A stretch of DNA of 5,741 nt from CAZESH01 sp964514665 (GCA_964514665.1 CAZESH010000280.1:1-5741); one strand, 5' to 3'. Counted from the first letter of the stretch, positions 1-5,741 are shown. Numbers and translations: made by a program. The notes: generated by a model not told the origin, from the sequence alone.

Positions 1-1
1 G

Positions 2-514
2 GCTTATGAACCGGCAGGAACTTTAATCCGTTCGGCAGGAAATGAAGATGTCTGGGTGGAAATCATCGGTGATTCGGGGATGACTCAAACTTCCTATTCG
101 CTTTTTCATACCACCGACGGCGGCAAGCATTGGATCACCTCGATTGCGCATTCCACCGCTGGGGCCGGTCCCGCTCCCGGCTTTGCCGACGGATACAACG
201 ATGGTCCCGATATTGACGGCTCGGGCCCCGGGCCGTTCTATGCAGCAAGCACGAAAGTGGCTGCAGCCGCCGGTTATTGCGCTGCTTGCGACAAACCCAA
301 TACCGTCGCATGGACGACGGACGGCGGCAAGAGCTGGATCAAGGGAAAGCAAGCTTTTCCGGGCTACGGCCGCGCTCTGCTCGCTGTTGCCGATCAAAAG
401 CATGCATGGTTGATTTGCACCGATTACAGCCTTCCGTCAAGCTTGTACATTACTTCCGACGGCGGTGAACATTGGCGGAGCGTATTCACTTTCGCCAAGC
501 CCAAGCACCAGTAG
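2..514 (+). CDS. Asp-box (BNR/Ycf48-like) beta-propeller protein, C-terminal part
   Basis: The frame is open from base 2 and has no start inside the window, so this is the last 170 residues of a larger protein; the GTG at 56 is internal. Three Asp-boxes (S/T-x-D-x-G-x-x-W) are visible: TTDGGKHW at 110-133, TTDGGKSW at 314-337 and TSDGGEHW at 452-475. Such boxes mark hairpin turns in the blades of sialidase-like and Ycf48-like beta-propellers, which are usually exported or surface proteins that bind ligands or proteins. The last two boxes are 46 residues apart, a normal blade spacing. The first two are 68 apart because of a Gly/Asp/Pro-rich insert and a CAAC (CxxC) motif at 278-289. No catalytic residues of a sialidase can be identified in this part. 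The fold is fairly secure; the substrate or partner is unknown. The gene is convergent with the diguanylate cyclase gene on the other strand. Confidence 0.8.
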   Translation, partial: AYEPAGTLIRSAGNEDVWVEIIGDSGMTQTSYSLFHTTDGGKHWITSIAHSTAGAGPAPGFADGYNDGPDIDGSGPGPFYAASTKVAAAAGYCAACDKPNTVAWTTDGGKSWIKGKQAFPGYGRALLAVADQKHAWLICTDYSLPSSLYITSDGGEHWRSVFTFAKPKHQ

Positions 515-526
515 CCCTGCTCCATT

Positions 527-573
527 AAAAAAGGCAGCAGTCCGGAATAGGATGAAGCGTTCCGGACTGCTGC
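527..573 (-). terminator. Rho-independent terminator of the diguanylate cyclase gene
   Basis: A perfect 14-bp inverted repeat (534-547 with 560-573, arm GCAGCAGTCCGGAA) closes a 12-nt loop. Read on the minus strand it is followed by CC and six T (532-527), the classic intrinsic terminator layout, and it begins 21 nt after the cyclase stop codon. On the plus strand the hairpin is followed by AAGATGTCG, with no T tract, so it is a poor terminator for the propeller gene, although it could still protect that transcript's 3' end. Confidence 0.88.
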
Positions 574-594
574 AAGATGTCGATACATTTGCGA

Positions 595-1953
595 TTAAAA
601 AATTTTCTTGTTTTTCTTTTTATTTTTGTACATTTCCTTATCTGCGTTTTTCATTAACGATTCCTCATCCGTACCGTTATCCGGAAAGATGCTGATGCCG
701 ATGCTGGAGGATACGGTAAGCACCGTTTCATTAAGAGAGAACGGTTCCCTAAGCATCCAGTCGATTTTTTCCGCGAAGGCAATGGCCTCTTCCTGCTGCT
801 CGATTTTCGGAATCAGCACAGTGAATTCATCCCCGCCCAGCCTGGCGACGTCTCCTTCTTTGTCCACGCAGGAAATGATCCTTTCAGCTATAATGCGCAG
901 CGCTTCGTCGCCGGCGTCGTGGCCGAATTGATCGTTGATCGGTTTAAAGCCGTCAAGGTCGATAAATAAAATGGCGAATTTATGTTGACCCTTCTCGGCT
1001 TCCTTTAATATTTGATTTAAACGATTATTAAAAAAGTAACGGTTATGAAGACCGGTCAGCACGTCATAATGCGCGATGAACTTCAAGTTTTCCTCGTTTT
1101 GCTTGCGGTCCGTAATATCCGAAAAAATCCCGAAGTAGTATACGACTTTCCCCTTCTCGTCTTTGACCGAACCGATGCTCAGCCATTCCGGATAAATTTC
1201 GCCGTTCTTGCGCTTGTTCCAAATCTCGCCCTGCCAAGAACCGGTATCAAAGATGGAACGCCACATCTCGCTGTAAAAAATTTCAGTGTGCACGCCGGAA
1301 TGCAGCAGCTTGGGGGTTTGGCCGACCACCTCATCATGGGTATAGCCCGTCGTAAACGTAAAAGCTTGATTGACACTGATGATCATACCTTTGGCATCGG
1401 TGATCATGATGCCTTCGGAAGCGCGTTCATATACTTTTGCATATAGACGCAGCATCTTTTCATTTTGTTTTTTCAGGGAAATATCCATGAAAATGCCGGT
1501 ATAATAATTTTTACCCGATTTGTTCCCGACCTCGCGCACGGAGAGCCATTCCGTATAAATACTCCCGTCTTTGTGCCGGTTAAAGATTTCCCCTTCCCAA
1601 AAACCGTTGCGGACAATCTGCTTCCACATGCTCACGTAAAACTCCCGGTTGTGCATGTCCGACTTTAAAATCCGCGGATTGCTGCCGATCAATTCTTCCC
1701 GTGAAAACCCTGTCATCTCACAGAGCGCCGAGTTGACGTCAAGGATCGTGGCAGCCTTGTCCGTCAGCATCAAGCCTTCGGAAGCGGATTCCCAAATTTG
1801 CCGATCCGCATTCATCCGGCTGTAATTGCCGTTAACCGTTTCTTGGGCTTCCTTCAATTGTCGGCGAAGCTTTATCAGAGTAAGTGTCAGAATCAAAACA
1901 ACGGCCGTAAGCGCAATGACCGTTACCTGCATGAAAAAAATCTGTTGACTGAT
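595..1953 (-). CDS. Membrane-anchored PAS-PAS-GGDEF diguanylate cyclase
   Basis: Predicted to make cyclic di-GMP from two GTP at the inner face of the membrane. Counting from the ATC at 1953 (452 residues), there is one N-terminal membrane helix (about 9-27), a charged linker, PAS/PAC domains at about 51-162 and 172-287, and a GGDEF domain at about 288-447. The catalytic signature GGDEF lies at 373-377. Metal-site aspartates sit in FIDLDGF (D332, D334), with GHDAGDEAL following. The DxLTGLxNR opening motif is present with His in place of the usual Pro. The inhibitory I-site RxxD is replaced by DKEG (364-367), so feedback inhibition is probably weak or absent. There is no EAL domain; the protein ends normally after the GGDEF domain in a Lys-rich tail. 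Start choice is unsettled: a perfect GGAGGTGATC (1966-1957) lies 8 nt before ATC 1953, while ATG 1992, GTG 1962 and ATG 1932 lack a properly spaced site. The signal sensed by the PAS domains cannot be told. Confidence 0.93.
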   Translation of the reverse strand: MSQQIFFMQVTVIALTAVVLILTLTLIKLRRQLKEAQETVNGNYSRMNADRQIWESASEGLMLTDKAATILDVNSALCEMTGFSREELIGSNPRILKSDMHNREFYVSMWKQIVRNGFWEGEIFNRHKDGSIYTEWLSVREVGNKSGKNYYTGIFMDISLKKQNEKMLRLYAKVYERASEGIMITDAKGMIISVNQAFTFTTGYTHDEVVGQTPKLLHSGVHTEIFYSEMWRSIFDTGSWQGEIWNKRKNGEIYPEWLSIGSVKDEKGKVVYYFGIFSDITDRKQNEENLKFIAHYDVLTGLHNRYFFNNRLNQILKEAEKGQHKFAILFIDLDGFKPINDQFGHDAGDEALRIIAERIISCVDKEGDVARLGGDEFTVLIPKIEQQEEAIAFAEKIDWMLREPFSLNETVLTVSSSIGISIFPDNGTDEESLMKNADKEMYKNKKKNKKIF

Positions 1954-1956
1954 AAA

Positions 1957-1966
1957 GATCACCTCC
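1957..1966 (-). promoter_or_regulatory. Unusually strong Shine-Dalgarno site that decides the cyclase start
   Basis: GGAGGTGATC matches the 16S rRNA anti-Shine-Dalgarno end over ten bases. The GGAGG core (1966-1962) is 8 nt from an in-frame ATC codon (1953-1951). The next downstream ATG (1932-1930) is 29 nt from the core and the upstream ATG (1992) lies before the site, so neither uses it well. Confidence 0.75.
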
Positions 1967-2019
1967 GTTTGCCAGCAAATGAAATGTAACATATTTGCCC
2001 ATCGAGAACAATAGGTCCG

Positions 2020-2048
2020 ATTAATCTTAGAGCAGTTTTACTTGTCCA
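2020..2048 (-). promoter_or_regulatory. Candidate sigma-A promoter for the cyclase gene
   Basis: On the minus strand TGGACA (2048-2043, five of six matches to TTGACA) is separated by exactly 17 nt from ATTAAT (2025-2020, four of six matches to TATAAT). It lies just after the stop of the preceding gene and would give a leader of about 50 nt before the Shine-Dalgarno site. This is a match to consensus only; read-through from the upstream gene is also possible. Confidence 0.4.
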
Positions 2049-2064
2049 TTCGACAAGACGGCAG

Positions 2065-2511
2065 CTACCGGAGAACCCGGTTTTGATGCGCGTAGATCCA
2101 CGTTTTTTTCGTTTGCCGAAGCAAGCCCTGCGCATCGCCCAACACCGTTTCCGCATAGCTGTCGAACGATTCGAACCGTTCAGGCTCAAGCGAAAGCGGC
2201 TGAAGCGAGCTGCCCAAAAAAATCATTCCGCCGAATTGTGCCGCCAGGTTGTGAGCCAGCTTGACCAGCAGATAGTCCTCCCACGTCGTCGCCTCATACT
2301 CGCGAGAAAGCTGCCAGCCGTTTTGCTGCGGTAAAGCAAAAATGCCGTAAATCCGTTTCATGTATTCCGGAAGCAGCAGCAGTCCCGCCTCGAAAGGCTT
2401 TGCCTCACATTGCAGGTTTTCCGCATACTGTCCGATAAAGTCTTTTGTCTCCGGAAAAAATGCCGGATTAGCCAGCTTTTCTTCAGAAAAATGAACATCA
2501 ATAAGCGACAA
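2065..2511 (-). CDS. Conserved-looking hypothetical soluble protein, 148 residues
   Basis: I do not recognise this family. The 148-residue product has no signal peptide, no membrane helix and one cysteine (C35). It is rich in Glu and aromatic residues, with an amphipathic mix typical of a small cytoplasmic globular protein. A hydrophobic stretch with glycines around 84-102 (ending GGMIFLGSS) is the most distinctive part. The start is TTG at 2511, supported by GGAGG (2522-2518) in a GGGGAGGGG run with a 6-nt spacer; the first internal Met is residue 51, so no ATG alternative exists. It lies between the terminator of the lipoprotein gene and the cyclase gene on the same strand, with 111 nt to the cyclase start. 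No functional link is shown by the sequence. That it is a real gene is supported by the ribosome site and codon pattern, not by a domain match. Confidence 0.75.
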   Translation of the reverse strand: MSLIDVHFSEEKLANPAFFPETKDFIGQYAENLQCEAKPFEAGLLLLPEYMKRIYGIFALPQQNGWQLSREYEATTWEDYLLVKLAHNLAAQFGGMIFLGSSLQPLSLEPERFESFDSYAETVLGDAQGLLRQTKKTWIYAHQNRVLR

Positions 2512-2570
2512 GGTTCCCCTCCCCTTTCCATCGATGCGCTTAAATCTCGGCCATATTGCAGCCGTCCTCT

Positions 2571-2604
2571 ATCCTATATTAACCGATGCCTTCCGGCAAA
2601 ACAA
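2571..2604 (-). promoter_or_regulatory. Candidate promoter region for the 148-residue hypothetical gene
   Basis: Two overlapping sigma-A-like arrangements are visible on the minus strand, each with a 17-nt spacer. One is TTGCCG (2599-2594) with TAGGAT (2576-2571); the other is TTGTTT (2604-2599) with TAATAT (2581-2576). Both are partial matches (four of six at best per box). The -35 elements fall in the T-rich tail of the preceding terminator. The placement, right after a terminator and before a gene, makes a promoter here likely even if the exact one is uncertain. Confidence 0.35.
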
Positions 2605-2629
2605 AAAGGAAGGACCCCGATTGGAGTCC
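2597..2629 (-). terminator. Rho-independent terminator after the lipoprotein gene
   Basis: On the minus strand GGACTCC (2629-2623) pairs with GGGGTCC (2618-2612) through six Watson-Crick pairs and one G-T pair around an AATC loop. A T-rich tail follows, TTCC then five T, G and four T (2611-2598). It starts 17 nt after the lipoprotein stop codon, so it probably ends the transporter-peptidase-lipoprotein transcript. Confidence 0.75.
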
Positions 2630-2646
2630 CGAAAAGTTTTGAATTT

Positions 2647-3963
2647 TCAATGCTGCCGCTTTATCGGATCGTCAAAGCGCATATAGTCTTTGGAATTCTG
2701 CAGCTTCTCTTGCATTTTTAATTGATTCCACTTTTCTCCGTCTATGGAGAATACCCGCTCCGGAACGAAGGTTTCGCCGTTGAAGCCGTATTCAAGCGTT
2801 GCAGTGAACACATTTCGGCCTTTGTATCTTGCATATGCTCCCGCCGATAAATGGATTTTCCCGTCAGCAGGCGTTTGCTCAACTCCAAAAAAGTTTAATT
2901 CCATGACAAGATCGCTTGCGGGCGGCAGCTTATCCGCAGCCGGCAGCTTCACCGGTTCAAGGATGCCGTCAAGCCGGTCGGCAAAAAAATGATTGCCGTT
3001 TCCATCCGTTTGCAGCAGCAAATTGCCTTCTAAATACGTCTTGTAATTCGACAATGAAAAAACCGGCAGCAGACGGTCATCCTTCAATTCGAAAATAAAC
3101 GTATCGCCATCCAGCTGCACCTGTACCAAATGAAGATTCCCCGAAAAATTTAAAGCTTCAATGAAGCCTGAAGCATAATAGCTTGAGCTGCCCGGATGCT
3201 GCGCATCGAACAGCGGAACCGTCCATTGCCGTACGCCGTCGTTTATCATCAGCCCGATGCTCTTATATTGAAAGCTTTGCAAGTCTTTGTATGCATAGAC
3301 CAGCTTCAGATCCAAGCTTTTTCCGGATACGTTCAAGATGCGATGATCCAACAGCTTCCCTTTGATCCTCTCCTTGCCGCCGGCATCTACATAAAGGGTT
3401 GCGCCGACTTTCTTCACATTCAAATCCAAAGCCCTGAGCAGCGCTTCGGGATCAAGAATGTGCGGGTTTCTTCCCCGATTGGAGAACGCCTGCAGTGAAA
3501 GCTTTTTCCCGTTTCGGTATGCCTGATACGCAAGGTTGGCGGACTCGGGATATTGCATGTATTCCGGCTTCGTCCGGCTCGTATCCCCTTTAAATGTCAG
3601 GACGGTCTTTCCGCTGCTGAGCGTAAAATCAACGGGAACGACGGATTTTGCGAAAGCTGCCGGCTTCGACGCCTGAAAGCGGATGCCGAGCTCCCGGCAT
3701 AAGCGAAAAACATCCCAGCCGTACTCATCCTCCCAAATGTTTTTCAGCACATAACCCCCCGCTGCAATCCCGTCCAACTCAAGCCCGCCGGCACCTGCAT
3801 GTTCAGGCTGAATCACAGTATGCAGGGGAGAAGGCGTCAATCGAGTCGCGGAATGATCCGGAAAAGGAGAATCCGTCGTTTTTTCCGCACCCAGGGTTGA
3901 AGTACAACCGGCAATTGCCAGCATAACCGCAAGCATCAAGAGCAGCATGGCGCTGTGTCGCAA
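2647..3963 (-). CDS. Predicted lipoprotein of unknown function, 438 residues
   Basis: The N-terminus has a short basic region (R2, H3), a hydrophobic segment (about 6-18) and a lipobox IAGC with the lipid-carrying cysteine at residue 20. The mature protein should therefore be anchored to the outer face of the membrane. A low-complexity Ser/Thr/Pro linker follows (about 21-55). Residues 66-128 and 165-193 vaguely resemble the stalk or copper-amine-oxidase-N-like modules common in Paenibacillus surface proteins: a helix such as VFRLCRELGI followed by a KTVLTF-type strand. This likeness is weak. The rest looks beta-rich, with repeated hydrophobic strands and turns, and carries no catalytic motif I know. 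The start is TTG 3963, with AAGGAGG (3978-3972) 8 nt upstream; the ATG five codons later would be 23 nt away and would drop the basic residues. It lies 74 nt after the peptidase gene and is followed by a terminator. Confidence 0.85.
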   Translation of the reverse strand: MRHSAMLLLMLAVMLAIAGCTSTLGAEKTTDSPFPDHSATRLTPSPLHTVIQPEHAGAGGLELDGIAAGGYVLKNIWEDEYGWDVFRLCRELGIRFQASKPAAFAKSVVPVDFTLSSGKTVLTFKGDTSRTKPEYMQYPESANLAYQAYRNGKKLSLQAFSNRGRNPHILDPEALLRALDLNVKKVGATLYVDAGGKERIKGKLLDHRILNVSGKSLDLKLVYAYKDLQSFQYKSIGLMINDGVRQWTVPLFDAQHPGSSSYYASGFIEALNFSGNLHLVQVQLDGDTFIFELKDDRLLPVFSLSNYKTYLEGNLLLQTDGNGNHFFADRLDGILEPVKLPAADKLPPASDLVMELNFFGVEQTPADGKIHLSAGAYARYKGRNVFTATLEYGFNGETFVPERVFSIDGEKWNQLKMQEKLQNSKDYMRFDDPIKRQH

Positions 3964-3971
3964 CCTTCCAT

Positions 3972-3978
3972 CCTCCTT
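3972..3978 (-). promoter_or_regulatory. Ribosome binding site fixing the lipoprotein TTG start
   Basis: A full AAGGAGG lies 8 nt before TTG 3963-3961. The spacing is ideal for this codon and too long for the ATG at residue 6, so the TTG start is preferred. Confidence 0.8.
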
Positions 3979-4037
3979 AAACCATTTTTGCCTTTTCTAA
4001 TAATAACGGCAAGAAAGCAGAGAAAGTTGCTGTAACA

Positions 4038-5075
4038 TCAAGCCTTTATATACAGCGCCAACAGCGCGGCAGTGTGGAGGATCGCCTCGATATGCGTCCT
4101 TTCCATGCTGTGCGACGCCGAAACGCCGGGTCCGATCAAGGCCGCCTTGATGTTGTTTCCCCCTCTTAATGCCGCAGTCGCATCCGAACCGTAATGCGGA
4201 TAGACGTCGACCGCATGGGCAATTCCGTCCGCAACGGCCAATTCGGTAAAACGGCCGACCATCTCATAGTCATACGGCCCGCCCGAATCCTTGGCACAGA
4301 TTGAAACATCGCGCTCCGTGCAGCTCAAATCATCGCCGATCGCGCCCATGTCGACGGCAATCAACTCGGTGATGTCAGCTGGAATATAGGAAGCGCCATG
4401 GCCGACTTCCTCATAATTGGAAATGATGATTTTCACCGGATATTTCAACCGCAGTTCACCGCGCGATACCAGCTCCAACATGGCGAATATCGCAGCCACT
4501 CCGGCTTTGTCATCAAGATGGCGCGATTTGATAAAACCGTTGTCCAGCATTCTCACTCGAGGCTCAAAGGAAATGAAGTCGCCGACGGCGATGCCGAGCT
4601 CGCGCACCTCCCGCTCCGAGGATACCGGTTCATCGATCCGCACCTCCATCGCCGCTTCTTCTCTTTTCAGCTCCCTGGCCTGATCATGAACATGTACGGA
4701 AGGCTTTGTCGTCAAAATCGTGCCTTCGTACACCATCCCTCTCCGGGTATGAACCCGGCAGTACTCTCCTTCGATGCTGTTCATCATATATCCGCCCAAA
4801 GGAGTCAGTCTCAACGCACCCGAGGGCTTGATCGAACGAACCATCGCACCGAGCGTGTCGACATGACCGGAGATTCCGATAAGGGCTCCGCTTGATTCTC
4901 CAGGCAAATTGATCAGCAGTCCGCCCTTTTGCAGCATCTCATGCTGTAATCCGAGACGTTCCGCTTCTTCCCTCAGCATATCGATAATTTTGCGGCAATA
5001 GCCGGTTGGACTCGGAGTTTGCAAAAGCTGCGGCAAAAGTTTCTCGACGTAAGTTCTATTCACCTTTTCTTTCAA
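4038..5075 (-). CDS. M42-family metallopeptidase, NAGGN-type-like
   Basis: A 345-residue cytoplasmic dinuclear metal aminopeptidase/hydrolase of the M42 (FrvX/TET-like) family, of normal length and complete. The expected motifs appear in order: PSPTGY near residue 21; GHVDTLG with metal ligand H71 and D73; RHLDDKAG with bridging Asp at 188/189; YEEVGHGA with catalytic E222 and ligand E223; AVDMG with ligand D242; and SHSMERTH with ligand H322. Detailed wording (HVDTLGAMV, SRHLDDKAGVAA, DSGGPYDY, YGSDATAALRGGNNIKAAL) recalls the M42 subgroup linked to N-acetylglutaminylglutamine amide osmolyte loci (TIGR03106). I recall this from memory and did not search it. The start is TTG 5075, with AAGGAGG (5090-5084) 8 nt upstream inside the transporter gene. 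The first 20 nt overlap that gene's end, so translation is probably coupled. The true substrate is unknown; a small peptide or acyl-dipeptide is a reasonable guess. Confidence 0.93.
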   Translation of the reverse strand: MKEKVNRTYVEKLLPQLLQTPSPTGYCRKIIDMLREEAERLGLQHEMLQKGGLLINLPGESSGALIGISGHVDTLGAMVRSIKPSGALRLTPLGGYMMNSIEGEYCRVHTRRGMVYEGTILTTKPSVHVHDQARELKREEAAMEVRIDEPVSSEREVRELGIAVGDFISFEPRVRMLDNGFIKSRHLDDKAGVAAIFAMLELVSRGELRLKYPVKIIISNYEEVGHGASYIPADITELIAVDMGAIGDDLSCTERDVSICAKDSGGPYDYEMVGRFTELAVADGIAHAVDVYPHYGSDATAALRGGNNIKAALIGPGVSASHSMERTHIEAILHTAALLALYIKA

Positions 5076-5741
5076 TTCGTATTCCTCCTTGGGCTATTCT
5101 TTTTTTTCGCAGAAATATCCAGACGCCAAACAGCAAAATCGCCATGGCCAGAAGCTGTTTGAATGAAATGGGCTCACTAAGCAGCATAAAAGCCAAAATC
5201 GTGGAGCCGACCGGCTCTCCCAGCACCGTCATGGATACGGAAGCCGCACGCAAATATTTCAGCAGCCAATTGAACAAATAATGGCCGAACAGAGTCGGCA
5301 CCGCGGCAAGCAGCACAAACACGCCCCATTCTCTAAGCCCGTAGCCGCCAAACGGAACGGAGCGGAAAAGGTTAAAAACGGCAAGCAAACAAGCCGCCAG
5401 AAAAAAAGAAAAGAAGCTGTACACATAAGCCGACATATGCTCCCGCAGCTGCTTGCCGATCAGCATATGCACGGCAACTGCGGCTGCACCCAGCAAGGAA
5501 AGCAGATCTCCTTGCAAGGAGCGCAGTGTCACGGAGAAATCATGCCAGCCGATCAGCATCGCCCCGATGACCGCTATCCCCATCCCGACAAGCTCGGAAC
5601 GAAGCGGTTTTTGACGGAACATCCAAATTCCCGCAAGCATGACAAAAATAGGTTCCAATGTAAGTAACGAAGTGGAGCTTGAAACGGACGTGAAACGCAG
5701 TGATGCCATCCAGAACAGAAAATGAAGCCCCAGCGCCCCCC
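5056..5741 (-). CDS. EamA/DMT-family transporter, partial (N-terminus outside window)
   Basis: The frame stays open to the right edge, so the real start lies beyond 5741; ATG 5709 is internal, preceded by in-frame residues GALGLHFLFW. The 227 visible residues lack roughly the first 75 of a typical 300-residue protein of the drug/metabolite transporter superfamily. What remains is the end of the first EamA repeat (helices near 22-42 and 49-66, with SSSTSLLTLEPIF) and the complete second repeat. The second repeat's helices lie near 77-95, 104-124, 135-152, 168-188 and 193-210, and it carries the typical TVLGEPVGSTILAFMLLSEP segment. A basic tail (RKKR) suggests a cytoplasmic C-terminus. Members usually export or take up amino acids, nucleosides or other metabolites; the substrate cannot be read from the sequence. 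Its stop overlaps the start of the peptidase gene by 20 nt, so the two probably form one operon. Confidence 0.93.
   Translation of the reverse strand, partial: GALGLHFLFWMASLRFTSVSSSTSLLTLEPIFVMLAGIWMFRQKPLRSELVGMGIAVIGAMLIGWHDFSVTLRSLQGDLLSLLGAAAVAVHMLIGKQLREHMSAYVYSFFSFFLAACLLAVFNLFRSVPFGGYGLREWGVFVLLAAVPTLFGHYLFNWLLKYLRAASVSMTVLGEPVGSTILAFMLLSEPISFKQLLAMAILLFGVWIFLRKKRIAQGGIRIERKGE
5084..5090 (-). promoter_or_regulatory. Peptidase ribosome binding site inside the transporter gene
   Basis: AAGGAGG encodes part of the transporter's AQGG tail segment and also sits 8 nt before the peptidase TTG start (5075-5073). It is the site that chooses this start over GTG four codons downstream (spacing 20 nt), and it lets ribosomes finishing the transporter pass straight to the peptidase. 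Confidence 0.8.

Noticed and set aside
534..573. Bidirectional terminator for the convergent genes
   Set aside because: Only the minus-strand side has a T tract; the plus-strand side is followed by AAGATGTCG, so I assign it to the minus strand only.
608..931. Plus-strand open frame of 107 codons opposite the cyclase
   Set aside because: It is antisense to the well-supported GGDEF domain, has no ribosome site and gives a low-complexity Ser-rich product.
2041..2057. Small hairpin (CTTGTC/GACAAG, 5-nt loop) after the hypothetical gene
   Set aside because: The stem is only 6 bp and no T tract follows on the minus strand, so it is not a credible terminator; it also overlaps a better-looking -35 box.
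1954..2064. Possible c-di-GMP riboswitch ahead of the cyclase
   Set aside because: The leader of about 50-110 nt shows none of the conserved GEMM-I or GEMM-II motifs and no expression-platform hairpin.
1959..2189. Minus-strand open frame bridging the hypothetical gene and the cyclase
   Set aside because: It overlaps the 148-residue gene in another frame, has a basic unstructured product and lacks a good ribosome site.
3964..4037. TATTAT -10-like box (4000-4005) and TTGCC/GGCAA inverted repeat (3988-3992, 4008-4012) before the lipoprotein gene
   Set aside because: No acceptable -35 lies 16-18 nt upstream of the box, and the repeat has 5-bp arms around a 15-nt loop with no T run. I call neither a promoter nor a terminator.
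4398..4895. Plus-strand open frame of 165 codons opposite the peptidase
   Set aside because: It runs antisense to conserved M42 motifs, its product is rich in His and Arg with no recognisable domain, and no ribosome site precedes it.

Overview
The window looks like chromosomal DNA from a spore-former-type Firmicute, most probably a Paenibacillaceae member (Paenibacillus, Cohnella or a relative). This is an inference from very strong AAGGAGG-type ribosome binding sites, frequent TTG starts, moderate GC, Rho-independent terminators and the mix of protein families. Nothing in the sequence names the species. I see no mobile element, rRNA, tRNA, CRISPR array or phage gene.

Layout: positions 2-514 (+) hold the 3' end of an Asp-box (BNR/Ycf48-like) beta-propeller gene that begins left of the window. 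Everything else is on the minus strand and converges on it. Read in the direction of transcription (right to left), the first unit has three genes. They are a DMT/EamA-family transporter cut by the right edge (5056-5741), an M42-family metallopeptidase that overlaps it by 20 nt (4038-5075), and, after a 74-nt gap, a predicted lipoprotein of unknown function (2647-3963). A Rho-independent terminator follows the lipoprotein (2597-2629). The second stretch holds a 148-residue unknown soluble protein (2065-2511) and a membrane-anchored PAS-PAS-GGDEF diguanylate cyclase (595-1953). It ends at a perfect 14-bp hairpin terminator (527-573) lying between the convergent genes. Gaps between genes are all under 150 bases.

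How they fit together: the transporter and peptidase are almost certainly translationally coupled, which suggests linked handling of a small peptide or amino-acid compound. The peptidase most resembles, from memory, the M42 subfamily found beside N-acetylglutaminylglutamine amide (NAGGN) osmolyte genes, yet no such gene is visible here. The cyclase makes c-di-GMP in response to an unknown signal, and its product-inhibition site is not conserved. The other proteins have no clear link to it.

The most unusual features are translational. Three consecutive genes start with TTG, and the cyclase has a near-perfect Shine-Dalgarno sequence placed exactly for an ATC start. I do not see convincing evidence of a wholly new multi-gene system; the candidates listed are modest.
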